DNA of 64,000 nucleotides, taken from CAVRAW01 sp963716135. GTDB taxonomy: Bacteria; Planctomycetota; Planctomycetia; Pirellulales; JADZDJ01. The notes under the pieces were generated by a model that ran no database searches, was not told the DNA's origin, and saw only the letters and a list, made by a program, of their open reading frames with translations. Every line of letters starts with the position of its first letter. The stretch's first letter is position 1. Shown piece by piece: positions 8,331 to 16,463 of the stretch. Location of the stretch: the NCBI GenBank assembly GCA_963716135.1, contig OY970289.1:2852001-2916000 (forward strand), written 5' to 3'. Both the position numbers and the translations under genes were made by a program.

Positions 8331-10547
8331 CTAGTCGGTCATCGTGCGTCCGCTCACGCGTTTGTAGGTTCCCGTCTGCCAGCGCATCAGGTCGCTTTTG
8401 TAAAACGGCGAAAACCGGCTCTCCGACGGCCCCCCGGGCAAATTCGTCCACGCTTCGTCGGTGCCCAAATCGGTCACAAAGTGAAACGACGGCGCGAAAG
8501 TGGTCTCGCGCTTGGCTGTGGTGAGCAAATGTCCCTGAAACGGCGTCGCATGACATCCCGGCATCGGCAGCACGCCGGTGTGGAATCCCAGGGCGCGCCC
8601 GACGCGACTGCTGGTGATGAATCGATTGGCAAACCGGAAAGAATTGAATTCTCCCCATGGCTGATCCGGCTCTCCGGCTAATTTCGCCGCGGCCCGCCGT
8701 ATCAATTCGCCCTTGTCTTTTCCGGCCCACCATCGCGAATAGTCTTGCTTCAGCAGCCGATCGATCGAAGTGAGCACCATCATCGAAAACCCGAACCGCG
8801 ACGATAGATACAACATCCGCCGCCAGCCGATGCCGCCCCCTTCGCGGTTGGGCGCCTCGCCGAAAATCTCCAACAGCACGTTGCGGTACAACTTCGTGAA
8901 CAGCGTCGCTTCCAAGCTGCCGGGATGATAGCTGCAATCCCACGCCGCCAGCCGCCGCTTGAGCGGGCTGTCCGGCAGGAAGGGCAAGAACACTTTCAGT
9001 AAATCCCGCGCTTGCAAACTCACCACGTCGTATTGCAGCTTCTGCATGTCGGTCACCGTAGCTTGCGGCAATTCCTTCAGCCGCTCCACGATCCGCCGCT
9101 TGCGATACTCCGGCAACGGCTGCGTGACCAGCATCGGATCGCCCGGTGAGTTGATGTTCTCGTTGGCCGTGGCAATGAATCCTTCCGGCGGATCGTAAAT
9201 CCGCGGCAGATAGTAGCTCTCCAACTTTCCCTGCCAATGATTCGCTTCGTCCCACGCCGCCACGGGCACCAAACCGCTATTGGGCGGATTGCGTTTGGGA
9301 AACCATCCGCCTCCTTGCAACCCGATGTGCCCCTCGCGATCGGCAAACACCCAGCACAACGTGGGCTGGGGGCATTGTTGCGCGACGTCCATCGCGTCCA
9401 TCGTCGTGCGGCTGTCGATCACATCCAGCCAGGTGCCAATCGATTGCGACGCCCCCTCGCCACCGCCAATCCAATTGAATGATAAATAATAACCCGCCCC
9501 AGCTTGTCCCGGATCGCTCTCCAAAATACCTTGCGGATTGCTATAAACTCGCAGCGTGTCCGTCGCCCCCGACTTCCGCTTGATCTCCTCGGAGCGCAAA
9601 TCGAAATTCAGCCATTTTTCGCCGCGCCGATATTGCCAACCGCTTTCTCCGCCAGGCCGGCAGTCCTCGATGAAGTAATCGATCGTGTCTCCCTTCATGT
9701 ACGTCACGCCCCAGGCCAGATGCGCCGTGCGTCCTACGCCGAAAAGCGGACAGCCCGGCAGCGACGCTCCCAGCACGTACTCATCCCCCCAGCGCAGCAC
9801 CGCTTCGTACCAAATCGCCGGCAAGCGATTCACTTCCAAATGCGGATCGGCCGCCAGTAAGGCATGACCAGTGGCGCTGCGCCCCGGTGACACAGCCCAC
9901 GCATTGCTCCCGGCCAAGCGCGGCAAGTCCGTGATCAGCTCGATGGCTTCGTCCGACAACTGGCTGGCGATTCGCACTCGCCGGATCAGCTCCAGATTCA
10001 CCGTGTCCAAGAGCGGCGAGAACAATTCGCGCAGCTTCGTGTGATCGATGCCGGTTTGAATCAACTCGATCAGCAGCCGTTCGTTTTGCTGCTGCCCCAC
10101 GGCCAGCCCGCCGTAGCTCAATAGATTGCCGATCAATAGCACCGCTTGCTGATTCCACGGCGTGGGCCGGAACCCGGTCGCCCACATCGGCAGCGACCGC
10201 CCCGATTCCTTCATTCCGTCGTTCACCCCTTCGCAGTACGCCGTGATGTCGCCGAACGTTTTGTCATCCAGCCGCCGTACTTCGCTGTCCAACCGCAGTT
10301 GCAATCCCACACGTCGAAAAAAGCGATCCGTTTCGAACAGCTCGGGTTTATCGGAAATCAATTCGGCCGAGCGTCCGCTGGCCACCGCCCGAGCGAACTC
10401 CATTTGTGTCGGCCGATCCAAGGCGTGAAGGTAGCCCAAGGCGTAGAGCGCTCCGCGCCACGAAGAGGCTTGCACGTGCGGCACGCCGGCGTCGTCGCGC
10501 CACGCTTCCATGCGGCGCCGGGCGTATTTCATCGTGAGTTGGTGCAT
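8331..10547 (-). CDS. Penicillin acylase family protein (Ntn hydrolase)
   Basis: The 738-residue protein has the layout of penicillin G / acyl-homoserine-lactone acylases. An alpha-chain region opens with DAGVPHVQASSWRGALYALGYLHALDR. The processing/catalytic motif AGSNAWAVSPGRSATG places the nucleophile Ser at about residue 213, followed by LLAADPHL. A long beta chain includes GVTYMKGDTIDYF and FIATANENINSPGD. The family hydrolyses amide bonds of acylated small molecules after self-cleavage before the Ser. I see no signal peptide, whereas many homologues are exported; an in-frame ATG (MKYARRR) six codons in is an alternative start. It is transcribed alone, converging on the kinase gene. Confidence 0.9.
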   Translation of the reverse strand: MHQLTMKYARRRMEAWRDDAGVPHVQASSWRGALYALGYLHALDRPTQMEFARAVASGRSAELISDKPELFETDRFFRRVGLQLRLDSEVRRLDDKTFGDITAYCEGVNDGMKESGRSLPMWATGFRPTPWNQQAVLLIGNLLSYGGLAVGQQQNERLLIELIQTGIDHTKLRELFSPLLDTVNLELIRRVRIASQLSDEAIELITDLPRLAGSNAWAVSPGRSATGHALLAADPHLEVNRLPAIWYEAVLRWGDEYVLGASLPGCPLFGVGRTAHLAWGVTYMKGDTIDYFIEDCRPGGESGWQYRRGEKWLNFDLRSEEIKRKSGATDTLRVYSNPQGILESDPGQAGAGYYLSFNWIGGGEGASQSIGTWLDVIDSRTTMDAMDVAQQCPQPTLCWVFADREGHIGLQGGGWFPKRNPPNSGLVPVAAWDEANHWQGKLESYYLPRIYDPPEGFIATANENINSPGDPMLVTQPLPEYRKRRIVERLKELPQATVTDMQKLQYDVVSLQARDLLKVFLPFLPDSPLKRRLAAWDCSYHPGSLEATLFTKLYRNVLLEIFGEAPNREGGGIGWRRMLYLSSRFGFSMMVLTSIDRLLKQDYSRWWAGKDKGELIRRAAAKLAGEPDQPWGEFNSFRFANRFITSSRVGRALGFHTGVLPMPGCHATPFQGHLLTTAKRETTFAPSFHFVTDLGTDEAWTNLPGGPSESRFSPFYKSDLMRWQTGTYKRVSGRTMTD

Positions 10548-10691
10548 GGGGGCGGGGGGTCGGGGACTGCTTGCAGTTGCGAATTTGCCTCTTCAAACGT
10601 ACTTTCGTCCCGGCGCCATACAAAGGCCAAACCTCGCATTTCGAAGGTATCGGTTATAGTGCCCTGAACCCCGAACCCTGAACCCTGCACC

Positions 10692-11150
10692 ATGGCCGAC
10701 TACAATTTCCTGACGATCTGGCGGTTCCCTCAGCCGATCGCTCGGGTTTGGGAAGCGATCAACGCCGCGGAAGATTATCCGTGCTGGTGGCCAAACATTA
10801 TTTCCTACCGTTGCCTCACTCCGCACAACCCTCGCGGCGTAGGCGCCGAAGGCGAGCGCACCGTGCGCGGATTTCTGCCGTATTCGCTGCGCTATACGAC
10901 AATCATCACCAAGTCCGATCCGCCGCGCGAGCTGGCCTACGATGCCGCCGGCGATCTGGTGGGCAACGGTCGCTTTGTGCTCTGTGAATCTGCGGGCCAG
11001 ACCGAAGTGACCATTTATTGGCAAGTCAGCACGGAAGGCCGGTGGTTGAATCGCTTGGCGCCCCTCTTGAAGTGGATGTTCGCTGCCAATCACAATGCTG
11101 TGATGCGCCGCGGCCAACGCGGATTGGCGGGATGGTTGAAGCGTTGCTAA
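10692..11150 (+). CDS. SRPBCC / polyketide-cyclase-type lipid-binding fold protein
   Basis: The 152-residue protein begins NFLTIWRFPQPIARVWEAINAAEDYPCWWPN, the usual opening of START/SRPBCC-fold proteins. ELAYDAAGDLVGNGRF and a long C-terminal helix follow. The fold forms a hydrophobic cavity for lipids or aromatic ligands; no catalytic residues can be assigned. It is cytoplasmic, with no signal or membrane segment. It lies divergently 144 bp from the acylase gene and 19 bp before the rhodanese gene, with which it is probably co-transcribed. The function is unknown beyond fold. Confidence 0.8.
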   Translation: MADYNFLTIWRFPQPIARVWEAINAAEDYPCWWPNIISYRCLTPHNPRGVGAEGERTVRGFLPYSLRYTTIITKSDPPRELAYDAAGDLVGNGRFVLCESAGQTEVTIYWQVSTEGRWLNRLAPLLKWMFAANHNAVMRRGQRGLAGWLKRC

Positions 11151-11169
11151 ACTACAAGCGGAGATATGC

Positions 11170-11505
11170 ATGGCGAAATTGCCATTGGAAATCGATTGCC
11201 AAATGGTGAAGCAAAAGCTCGACGCCGGTGAAAACCTGCTGCTGATCGATTGTCGTGAAGCCGACGAACATGCCGCCGCCAACATCCCGGCGGCAAAGCT
11301 CTTGCCGATGAGCGAGATCGCCGACCGCCTGGGCGAACTGGACCCGCATCGCGCGGATGCGATCATCGTGCATTGCCACATGGGAGGCCGCAGTCTGCGT
11401 GTCGCCGGGTGGCTGCGCGACCAAGGCTTCCCGCTGGCTCAAAGCCTGGCCGGCGGCATCGACGCCTGGTCGCAAGAAATCGATCCCACCGTGCCGCGCT
11501 ACTGA
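11170..11505 (+). CDS. Single-domain rhodanese-like protein
   Basis: The 111-residue protein is one rhodanese domain. It has LLLIDCREADEHAAANIPAA near residues 23-42, and the active-site loop HCHMGGRS gives catalytic Cys69, followed by LRVAGWLRDQGF and LAGGIDAW. Single-domain rhodaneses carry sulfane sulfur or act as sulfurtransferases in the cytoplasm. The loop (CHMGGRS) is full length, so activity is likely. It follows the SRPBCC gene by 19 bp. Confidence 0.92.
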   Translation: MAKLPLEIDCQMVKQKLDAGENLLLIDCREADEHAAANIPAAKLLPMSEIADRLGELDPHRADAIIVHCHMGGRSLRVAGWLRDQGFPLAQSLAGGIDAWSQEIDPTVPRY

Positions 11506-11684
11506 CGCTCAAGGCCTAGCTTCGCTGGCTTTCGTCGAGTTGGATAAGCAACGCATGCTGGCAAAGCGCGCTATTGCACTATTCCCGCATGGCGCGATGC
11601 AGATTAAGAGTCGATTAAGAATCGCTTAACCAAGTTGTTCGCTCGGTGGGACAAAGTTATGGTGAAAGCAACCGAGTCAACGAT

Positions 11685-12581
11685 ATGCGTCGCGCGTTCA
11701 CACTTGTCGAGCTGTTGGTCGTCATTGCCATCGTTGGCGTGTTGTTGGCCTTGCTGCTTCCGGCCACGCTGGCTTCCAGAGATGCCGCCCGCCGAATTCA
11801 GTGCGGCAGCAACCTCAAGCAAATCGGGCTAGCGCTGTTGAATTACCACAGCGCGAAGAAGGTTTTCCCTCCGGGATATGTTTCGAACTACGATGCCAAC
11901 GGCGATGACACGGGGCCCGGCTGGGGATGGGCTTCGTACATTCTGCCGCAAATGGAAGAACAGGCCATTTACAAAGTGATCCGCTTCGATCTGCCCATCG
12001 AAGACGCCAGCAACGGCGTCCGCGTCGCCAACGTCTCCACCTATCTGTGCCCCACCGACGACATTCCCCGGGTCTGGAAAGCTAAAAGTCGAGACGCCAG
12101 CGGCAATCCGATTGCCGACATTTGCGATGTTGCGGCTGCAAACTATGTCGCGATGTTCGGCACGACCGAACCGGGTGTGGACGGCGACGGAATGTTTTTT
12201 CGCAACAGCAAGCTGTCCATTAAGGACATTACCGACGGCAGCAGCAAAACCATCGCCGTCGGCGAACGCGCACATCAGTTAGGAAATGCCACCTGGGTTG
12301 GATCGGTCACCGGCGCTTTCCTTTTTCCCGAATCGGACAACACAGTAAGCCGGCCCGAACTGGAGCACAGCTCAGGGATGGTGCTCGGCCACGCCGGCGA
12401 AGGAATTGGACCTGGCGCAGCAGGGGGCGATGTGAACCAGTTTTATAGCCTGCACGGAGCCGGCGCGAACTTTCTCTTTGCCGACGGACATGTTGTGTTT
12501 CTTTCGGCCAATATGGATTACAAAACCTATCTCGCGCTGGCAACTCGAGCCGGCGGGGAAACTATTGGAGGAAGTTACTGA
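11685..12581 (+). CDS. DUF1559 protein with prepilin-type N-terminus
   Basis: ATG 11685 is chosen so that the prepilin signal is N-terminal: MRRAFTLVELLVVIAIVGVLLALLLPA. An ATG at 11646 would bury it. The body shows the planctomycete DUF1559 pattern: RIQCGSNLKQIGLALLNYHSA, FPPGYVS, WGWASYILPQMEEQ, and near the end NFLFADGHVVFLSANMDYKTY. The leader is cut by prepilin peptidase and the product is thought to form or decorate pseudopilus-like fibres. Planctomycetes carry dozens of paralogues. The stop overlaps the start of a small lipoprotein gene (TGATG), so the two are translationally coupled. Confidence 0.93.
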   Translation: MRRAFTLVELLVVIAIVGVLLALLLPATLASRDAARRIQCGSNLKQIGLALLNYHSAKKVFPPGYVSNYDANGDDTGPGWGWASYILPQMEEQAIYKVIRFDLPIEDASNGVRVANVSTYLCPTDDIPRVWKAKSRDASGNPIADICDVAAANYVAMFGTTEPGVDGDGMFFRNSKLSIKDITDGSSKTIAVGERAHQLGNATWVGSVTGAFLFPESDNTVSRPELEHSSGMVLGHAGEGIGPGAAGGDVNQFYSLHGAGANFLFADGHVVFLSANMDYKTYLALATRAGGETIGGSY

Positions 12582-12841
12582 TGCGACGGTTCCTTTTATT
12601 GGTGGTCCTCGTGTGCGGCTGCGGACAGGCTGCTCGTGTTGATCAGCATCGAGTTGCCTTGCCGTTGGATCAAGTTCCCGAAAAGGCGATGAAAGTCGCA
12701 CATAGTAAATTTCCCGACGTCAAATTCGACACGGCTTGGAAGCTCGATACCGGCGCGATTGAAATTCGCGGCAAGAACAAAGTTGGCAAAATTCACGAGG
12801 TGGAACTGTCGGCCGCCGGCGAGATTGTGGAGGTAAATTGA
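12581..12841 (+). CDS. Small lipoprotein with PepSY-like body
   Basis: The 86-residue protein has an N-terminal signal with a lipobox (LLLVVLVCGCG) and a body KAMKVAHSKFPDVKFDTAWKLDTG, resembling PepSY-type folds. The start overlaps the DUF1559 stop (TGATG). It is probably anchored in a membrane facing the periplasm. Small lipoproteins commonly follow DUF1559 genes in planctomycetes, suggesting a joint role, but the function is unknown. Confidence 0.8.
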   Translation: MRRFLLLVVLVCGCGQAARVDQHRVALPLDQVPEKAMKVAHSKFPDVKFDTAWKLDTGAIEIRGKNKVGKIHEVELSAAGEIVEVN

Positions 12842-12948
12842 CAACGCATGGCAGCCGCAGAGTAGTTAGACTAAACAGAGCCGGTTGCACGATCCGTTTT
12901 GAGCGCTGAAAACGACCGGTTCGACCAAATTCTGACGGAACGATCATC

Positions 12949-14292
12949 TTGCCTTTGCTGCGATTGATTCCAGGCAGTCTGCGGGGCCTGACCCGCGATG
13001 GCGTACTGCTGTTCGCCACGCGGAGCGTGCGAATGTTCGCCTACGGCTTCTTGTCGGTCGTGCTGGTGCTGTACCTGAAAGCAGAAGGGCTCAGCGAAAA
13101 GCAAATCGGCCTTTTGCTGACTATGACGTTGCTGGGCGACACCGCCATTTCGCTGTGGATTACCACAGCGGCCGACCGCATCGGGCGCAAGCGAATGCTG
13201 ATGCTCGGTGCGTCGTTGATGGTGCTGGTCGGGGTGGTGTTCGCCTTGACGAATAACTATTTGCTGTTGGTTGTTGTCGCCACCATCGGAGTGCTGAGCC
13301 CCAACGACAAGGAAGTGGGGCCATTCCTTTCCATCGAGCAAGCGGCGTTGACGCAGACAATCGCCGACCGGCGCCGCACCGCCGTGTTCGCCTGGTACAA
13401 TCTCGCCGGCTCGGCGGCCGCGGCGATGGGAGCGCTACTGGGCGGTTTCACCGCTCAATTTTTCCTCGACGCCGGCTTTGAAGGCGCCGCGACCTATCGC
13501 CCACTGGTCATTGGCTACGCCCTATTTGGCCTGATTCTGATTTTCGGCTTCACGCGTCTGAGCCGCGCGGCGGAGTCGCCAAAAACCGACGATGTTCCTC
13601 ACCCGACAGCCTTGTTGTTTGGCCTGAGCCGCCGCTCACGTTCCGTCATCCTGCGACTCTCGGCGTTGTTTGCGCTGGATGCCTTCGGCGGCGGCTTCGT
13701 TCTGCAAAGCATTGTCGCCTATTGGTTCTACGTGCGATTCCAAATGGAACCCGAGGGGTTGGGCAGACTGTTCTTTGTTGCGAACTTGTTGGCGGCCGCC
13801 TCGGCGCTGGCGGCAGGGCTGATCGCGCGGCGGTTCGGCCTGGTGAAGACCATGGTGTTCACGCACCTGCCTTCCAACGTGCTATTGATCCTGGTTCCGC
13901 TGATGCCGACTTTGCCGCTGGCCCTCACGGTGCTGCTACTGCGCTTCGCCATTTCACAAATGGACAATCCACCTCGGCAGTCGTACACCATGGCGGTTGT
14001 GCACCCCAGCGAACGCTCGGCGGCGGGCGGAGTCACCACAGTCGCGCGATCCATCGGAGCCGCTTTGTCTCCGATCCTGGCCGGATATTTGTTGGCCGTG
14101 CCGGCGCTGATGAGCGTGCCTTTCTTTATCGCCGGCGGAGTGAAAATCCTGTACGATCTGCTGCTATATCGATCGTTCGTGGTGAACAGCGCCCACGCCG
14201 GCCTGGAGCACCGAATACAGCAACGTTTGATTTCGTCGACGCCCGAGCGAGATCTCAGCGCCCAAATCGAACCGCTGACGGCCCCCGATTGA
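12949..14292 (+). CDS. MFS transporter
   Basis: The 447-residue protein has about twelve hydrophobic segments. The loop 2-3 motif DRIGRKRML is the hallmark of the major facilitator superfamily. A TTG start at 12949 is assumed, with a weak GGA upstream. The sequence SPNDKEVGPFLSIEQAALTQT after the fourth segment, and NPPRQSYTMAVVHPSERSAAGGVT in the second half, are typical of a subfamily of uncharacterised drug or metabolite exporters. The substrate cannot be predicted. It ends about 40 bp before a strong hairpin that ends the opposing Cys/His-rich gene. Confidence 0.88.
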   Translation: MPLLRLIPGSLRGLTRDGVLLFATRSVRMFAYGFLSVVLVLYLKAEGLSEKQIGLLLTMTLLGDTAISLWITTAADRIGRKRMLMLGASLMVLVGVVFALTNNYLLLVVVATIGVLSPNDKEVGPFLSIEQAALTQTIADRRRTAVFAWYNLAGSAAAAMGALLGGFTAQFFLDAGFEGAATYRPLVIGYALFGLILIFGFTRLSRAAESPKTDDVPHPTALLFGLSRRSRSVILRLSALFALDAFGGGFVLQSIVAYWFYVRFQMEPEGLGRLFFVANLLAAASALAAGLIARRFGLVKTMVFTHLPSNVLLILVPLMPTLPLALTVLLLRFAISQMDNPPRQSYTMAVVHPSERSAAGGVTTVARSIGAALSPILAGYLLAVPALMSVPFFIAGGVKILYDLLLYRSFVVNSAHAGLEHRIQQRLISSTPERDLSAQIEPLTAPD

Positions 14293-14321
14293 CCACTCTC
14301 CAAGGGCCGCAGGACACCGCT

Positions 14322-14362
14322 ACAACAAAAAACCGCTGCCGGAAATTGCTTTCCGGCAGCGG
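14322..14362 (-). terminator. Rho-independent terminator of the Cys/His-rich gene
   Basis: A perfect 13-bp stem (CCGCTGCCGGAAA, loop TTGC) spans 14333-14362. On the minus strand it is followed by TTTTTTGTTG. It lies downstream of the 14726-14439 gene and at the end of the convergent MFS gene; the U-tract serves only the minus strand. Confidence 0.88.
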
Positions 14363-14438
14363 CTTCGATGGGTTTGATGGTGGCCCGTTCCCTAACGAGC
14401 GGCGCGTAAATCTCCTGGAGGTGATGAAGGTTGGCGGG

Positions 14439-14726
14439 TTACTCGCAGCACGAATTGTCGCAGCAGCTCGAATCATCGCAGCAGCCCGAGTCGTCGCAAC
14501 AGCCGGAATCATCGCAGCACGAATCTTCGCACACCGGCGGGCAGTACGGCCGGCAGCAGTGGTGGCCGTGATGGTTTTGGCAGCAGTGGTTGTTATGGCA
14601 ATGATTGTTGTGGCAGTTGTGGTTATTGTGGCAACAGCCGCCCGCCCGGGCCGTCATTGGCGCCAGCACGAGGGCGACAACCAACATCAACACCACCGAC
14701 AACACGATCTTTTGCAAACGACTCAT
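14439..14726 (-). CDS. Secreted Cys/His/Asn-rich repeat protein
   Basis: The 95-residue protein starts with a signal peptide (IVLSVVLMLVVALVLAPMTARA). The mature part is almost entirely low-complexity: an HNNHC-type repeat block, then tandem CCDDSG/CCDDSS units. About 20 Cys and a dozen His in 70 residues suggest metal binding or dense disulfide cross-linking outside the cytoplasm; this is inference from composition. Start ATG 14726 has a GGAGG ribosome site at 14736-14740. Upstream lies a foldable leader and downstream a strong terminator, so it is a single-gene unit. No family is recognised. Confidence 0.8.
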   Translation of the reverse strand: MSRLQKIVLSVVLMLVVALVLAPMTARAGGCCHNNHNCHNNHCHNNHCCQNHHGHHCCRPYCPPVCEDSCCDDSGCCDDSGCCDDSSCCDNSCCE

Positions 14727-14735
14727 GAATTCAAT

Positions 14736-14787
14736 CCTCCACTAGTACGAGTTTTTTTAGCCGGGCAAAAGGCCCGACCTGTACTAG
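14736..14787 (-). promoter_or_regulatory. Foldable 5' leader with ribosome site of the Cys/His-rich gene
   Basis: On the minus strand CTAGTAC (14787-14781) is complementary to GTACTAG (14748-14742). The inner arms CGGGC and GCCCG and a short A-run lie between them. The outer stem ends immediately before the GGAGG ribosome site (14740-14736). The shape suggests control of translation by folding, but no named riboswitch class is recognised. Confidence 0.45.
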
Positions 14788-15017
14788 GAAGCGGAGAACG
14801 CGGCGAAATGTTACATGGATTCAAAAAATAATTGAAAACGGCAAAAAATGCCGAGGAAATCGAACCTTAAGGCGGCTGCGATTTGTCTCTATGGCCGGCC
14901 AGATAGCCCCGCGCCCAACTGGCTGGCGTAAATGAGACGCAAGCCGGTATCATGGTCGGGGTTGCCTGCGAAGTGATATCACCCGCGTGATCTCACGCCG
15001 AGAAAGCAGGCAGATTT

Positions 15018-15056
15018 GCGGTTGTGGCGGAACTGGCAGACGCGCAAGCCTCAGGA
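15018..15056 (+). repeat. attL: 5' half of tRNA-Leu, left prophage border
   Basis: These 39 bases are identical to the first 39 bases of the intact tRNA-Leu at 52562. The match begins at the acceptor-stem 5' strand (GCGGTTG) and ends in the anticodon loop (CTCAGGA); identity stops at 15057. No 3' half follows, so this is not a functional tRNA. The bases upstream (to 15017) should be the tRNA gene's original promoter. Confidence 0.95.
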
Positions 15057-15452
15057 AAAGGTTTGTGTGCTCTGCCTTTTTTGTTGCACCATATGTATTT
15101 ACGTCAACAGCAATGAGTTGCGACTGGGCAAGATATTGCGCGTTTGGTCGGTTTTGGTCAAAAAAGGTTGTCGCTTTGTCTACCCGTTGTCTGCGGCTCC
15201 AGCGAGGGCCGGCCGAGAGAGCCAAGACCGTCCTACCGGAGGCGGCGGCTCGGCGTTGCTCTCCACTATTGCCAGGATTGTGTCGCTCAGTACCGCTGGC
15301 AGCGCCGGCCAGGTGGCAATGACCCGGACTGACCCCATCGGCTTCCCGGCTCCAGATCGAGTGACCGAATCGTCGGCGGCCGGCGGTCTCGGCTTCCACC
15401 CGGCCCGGCTTCTGGTCCGGCCGGCGGTCTCGGCGGCCGGCTCCCGGTCGGG

Positions 15453-15484
15453 TACAATGAAATAACATAAAAGTTTTTATGTTA
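15453..15484 (+). promoter_or_regulatory. Candidate -10 box followed by a 10-bp inverted repeat (operator-like)
   Basis: TACAAT (15453-15458) is followed by TAACATAAAA (15463-15472), a 2-base spacer, and its exact complement TTTTATGTTA (15475-15484). A GGAGG lies at 15486-15490. The AT-rich repeat stands out in very GC-rich DNA. The arrangement looks like a promoter overlapped by a repressor or activator site. No -35 box is clear and no convincing gene follows directly. Confidence 0.4.
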
Positions 15485-15819
15485 CGGAGGTCGGAAGATG
15501 CCCTGGGGTCGGGGCGGTCCGGTTCCTATCTCAGCGCGGCCGGCTCCAGGGCGGGCGGCGATTGCCGGCGGCGGTCTCGGCTTGCCGGCTCTAGGTCGGG
15601 GCGCTTGCCGGCGGTCTCGGCTTCCACCCGACTGCCGGTTCCAATCTCAGAGGCGAGTAAGTAGCCGGCGGTGTGACCTATACAAATGCCCACTGCGGCC
15701 CTTCAGAGGCCGCCAGTTGCGTCCGAGCAAGGCAACCGGCTGAATAGAGGCCGGTTTTGCTAAGAGATGCTCCCAGAGGGCGGCCAGCGGGCTCAGCCAG
15801 CCTGCCGGACGCTGACGGC

Positions 15820-16019
15820 TTGACGCGTCAATACAGCCGGTGTCGGGGATACATCCCCGACTCTTATATTACTTTTACTATTTTTTTTATTTTTCAGAAA
15901 AAAAACAATAACTTAATAAGAGAGTCGGAGATACATCCCCGACACAGACGCCTCTGGGGCGGCGGATTGACGCGTCAAAAGCAGCCACCGTGAGTCGTGA
16001 TGTAACATTGACGCGTCAA
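15820..16019. repeat. Three copies of the palindrome TTGACGCGTCAA
   Basis: Perfect 12-bp palindromes occur at 15820-15831, 15967-15978 and 16008-16019. I saw no other copy in the window. They flank a pair of convergent hairpins around an AT-rich core and lie just upstream of the first rightward phage genes. Multiple identical palindromes close to a phage gene block usually bind a dimeric regulator or an initiator protein; which one cannot be told. Confidence 0.7.
15842..15943. terminator. Convergent terminator pair around an AT-rich core
   Basis: The hairpin GTCGGGGAT-AC-ATCCCCGAC (15842-15861) is followed on the plus strand by a T-rich tract with a run of eight T. The near-identical hairpin at 15924-15943 (one mismatch) is followed on the minus strand by its own T-run. 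The two form a longer inverted repeat (15840-15864 with 15921-15945). They would stop transcription from both sides; a role as a replication-origin unwinding region is an alternative. Confidence 0.6.
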
Positions 16020-16211
16020 AGCATGATTTTCTTTCGCGATTTCTGATCGACCGCCCGGACTGGCCGTCATTAAATAATAGGGACGGTTCCACCAGTCATT
16101 CTCTCCCGCCGGGTTACTCTCTGCATCAAGCGATCTGGCGGCTCCAATCGCCCGGCTGACGCGAGCCCATCGCCATAAGCGACGGGTGACGCGCTCCGGG
16201 CTTCTAAATCT

Positions 16212-16463
16212 ATGCCATCACTATTTGCATCCGGCGAATTCGCCGACGCTCTGTCATTGCTCCACCAATTCGGCCCCTTCTTCATTGCCGTCGTTTTCTT
16301 CCTGTGGCGTGACTATCGCCGCGAGGATCGGCTTTCAACCCGCATCGACGAACTTGAAAACGAACAGCGACACACGATTCTGCCGTTAGTGGAAAAGTGC
16401 GCTACGGTAATCGCCGCAAACACAACTGTGATGGAACGGCTTGAAAGGCATCTGGACAGATGA
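16212..16463 (+). CDS. Small membrane protein with coiled coil (holin-like)
   Basis: The 83-residue protein has one hydrophobic segment (FFIAVVFFLW, ~23-32) followed by a charged helix with heptad character (RIDELENEQRHTILPLVEKCATVIAANTTVMERLERHL). Small proteins of this shape next to a peptidase gene are often holins or spanin-like lysis proteins. Its stop overlaps the next start (ATGA), so it is coupled to the putative endolysin. The role is inferred from context only. Confidence 0.6.
   Translation: MPSLFASGEFADALSLLHQFGPFFIAVVFFLWRDYRREDRLSTRIDELENEQRHTILPLVEKCATVIAANTTVMERLERHLDR

Larger units (their letters stand above)
15057..16211. other. Non-coding left end of the prophage with GC-rich repeats and palindromes
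   Basis: There is no convincing gene in 1155 bp. From about 15190 to 15745 the DNA is GC-rich and built from related units containing GGCGGTCTCGGC and CCGGCTCYAGGTCGGG (examples at about 15382, 15420, 15570 and 15605). Related sequence recurs in inverse orientation at 45.6-46.1 kb. From 15820 to 16019 come three TTGACGCGTCAA palindromes and a convergent hairpin pair around an AT-rich core. Open frames here (for example 15016-15465) are Pro/Arg/Gly-rich products of the GC bias. Candidate roles are operator region, replication or packaging site; none is proven. Confidence 0.7.

Noticed and set aside
13722..14831. 369-codon plus-strand frame
   Set aside because: Shadow across the MFS gene end and the reverse of the Cys/His-rich gene; its Ala/Val-rich end comes from the antisense repeats.
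15018..15056. A second tRNA-Leu gene at the left border
   Set aside because: Only the 5' half is present; anticodon stem, variable arm, T-arm and acceptor 3' strand are missing after 15056.
15016..15465. 149-codon frame at the prophage left end beginning in the tRNA half
   Set aside because: It begins inside attL, has no ribosome site, and its product is a Pro/Arg/Gly-rich result of GC-rich repeat DNA.
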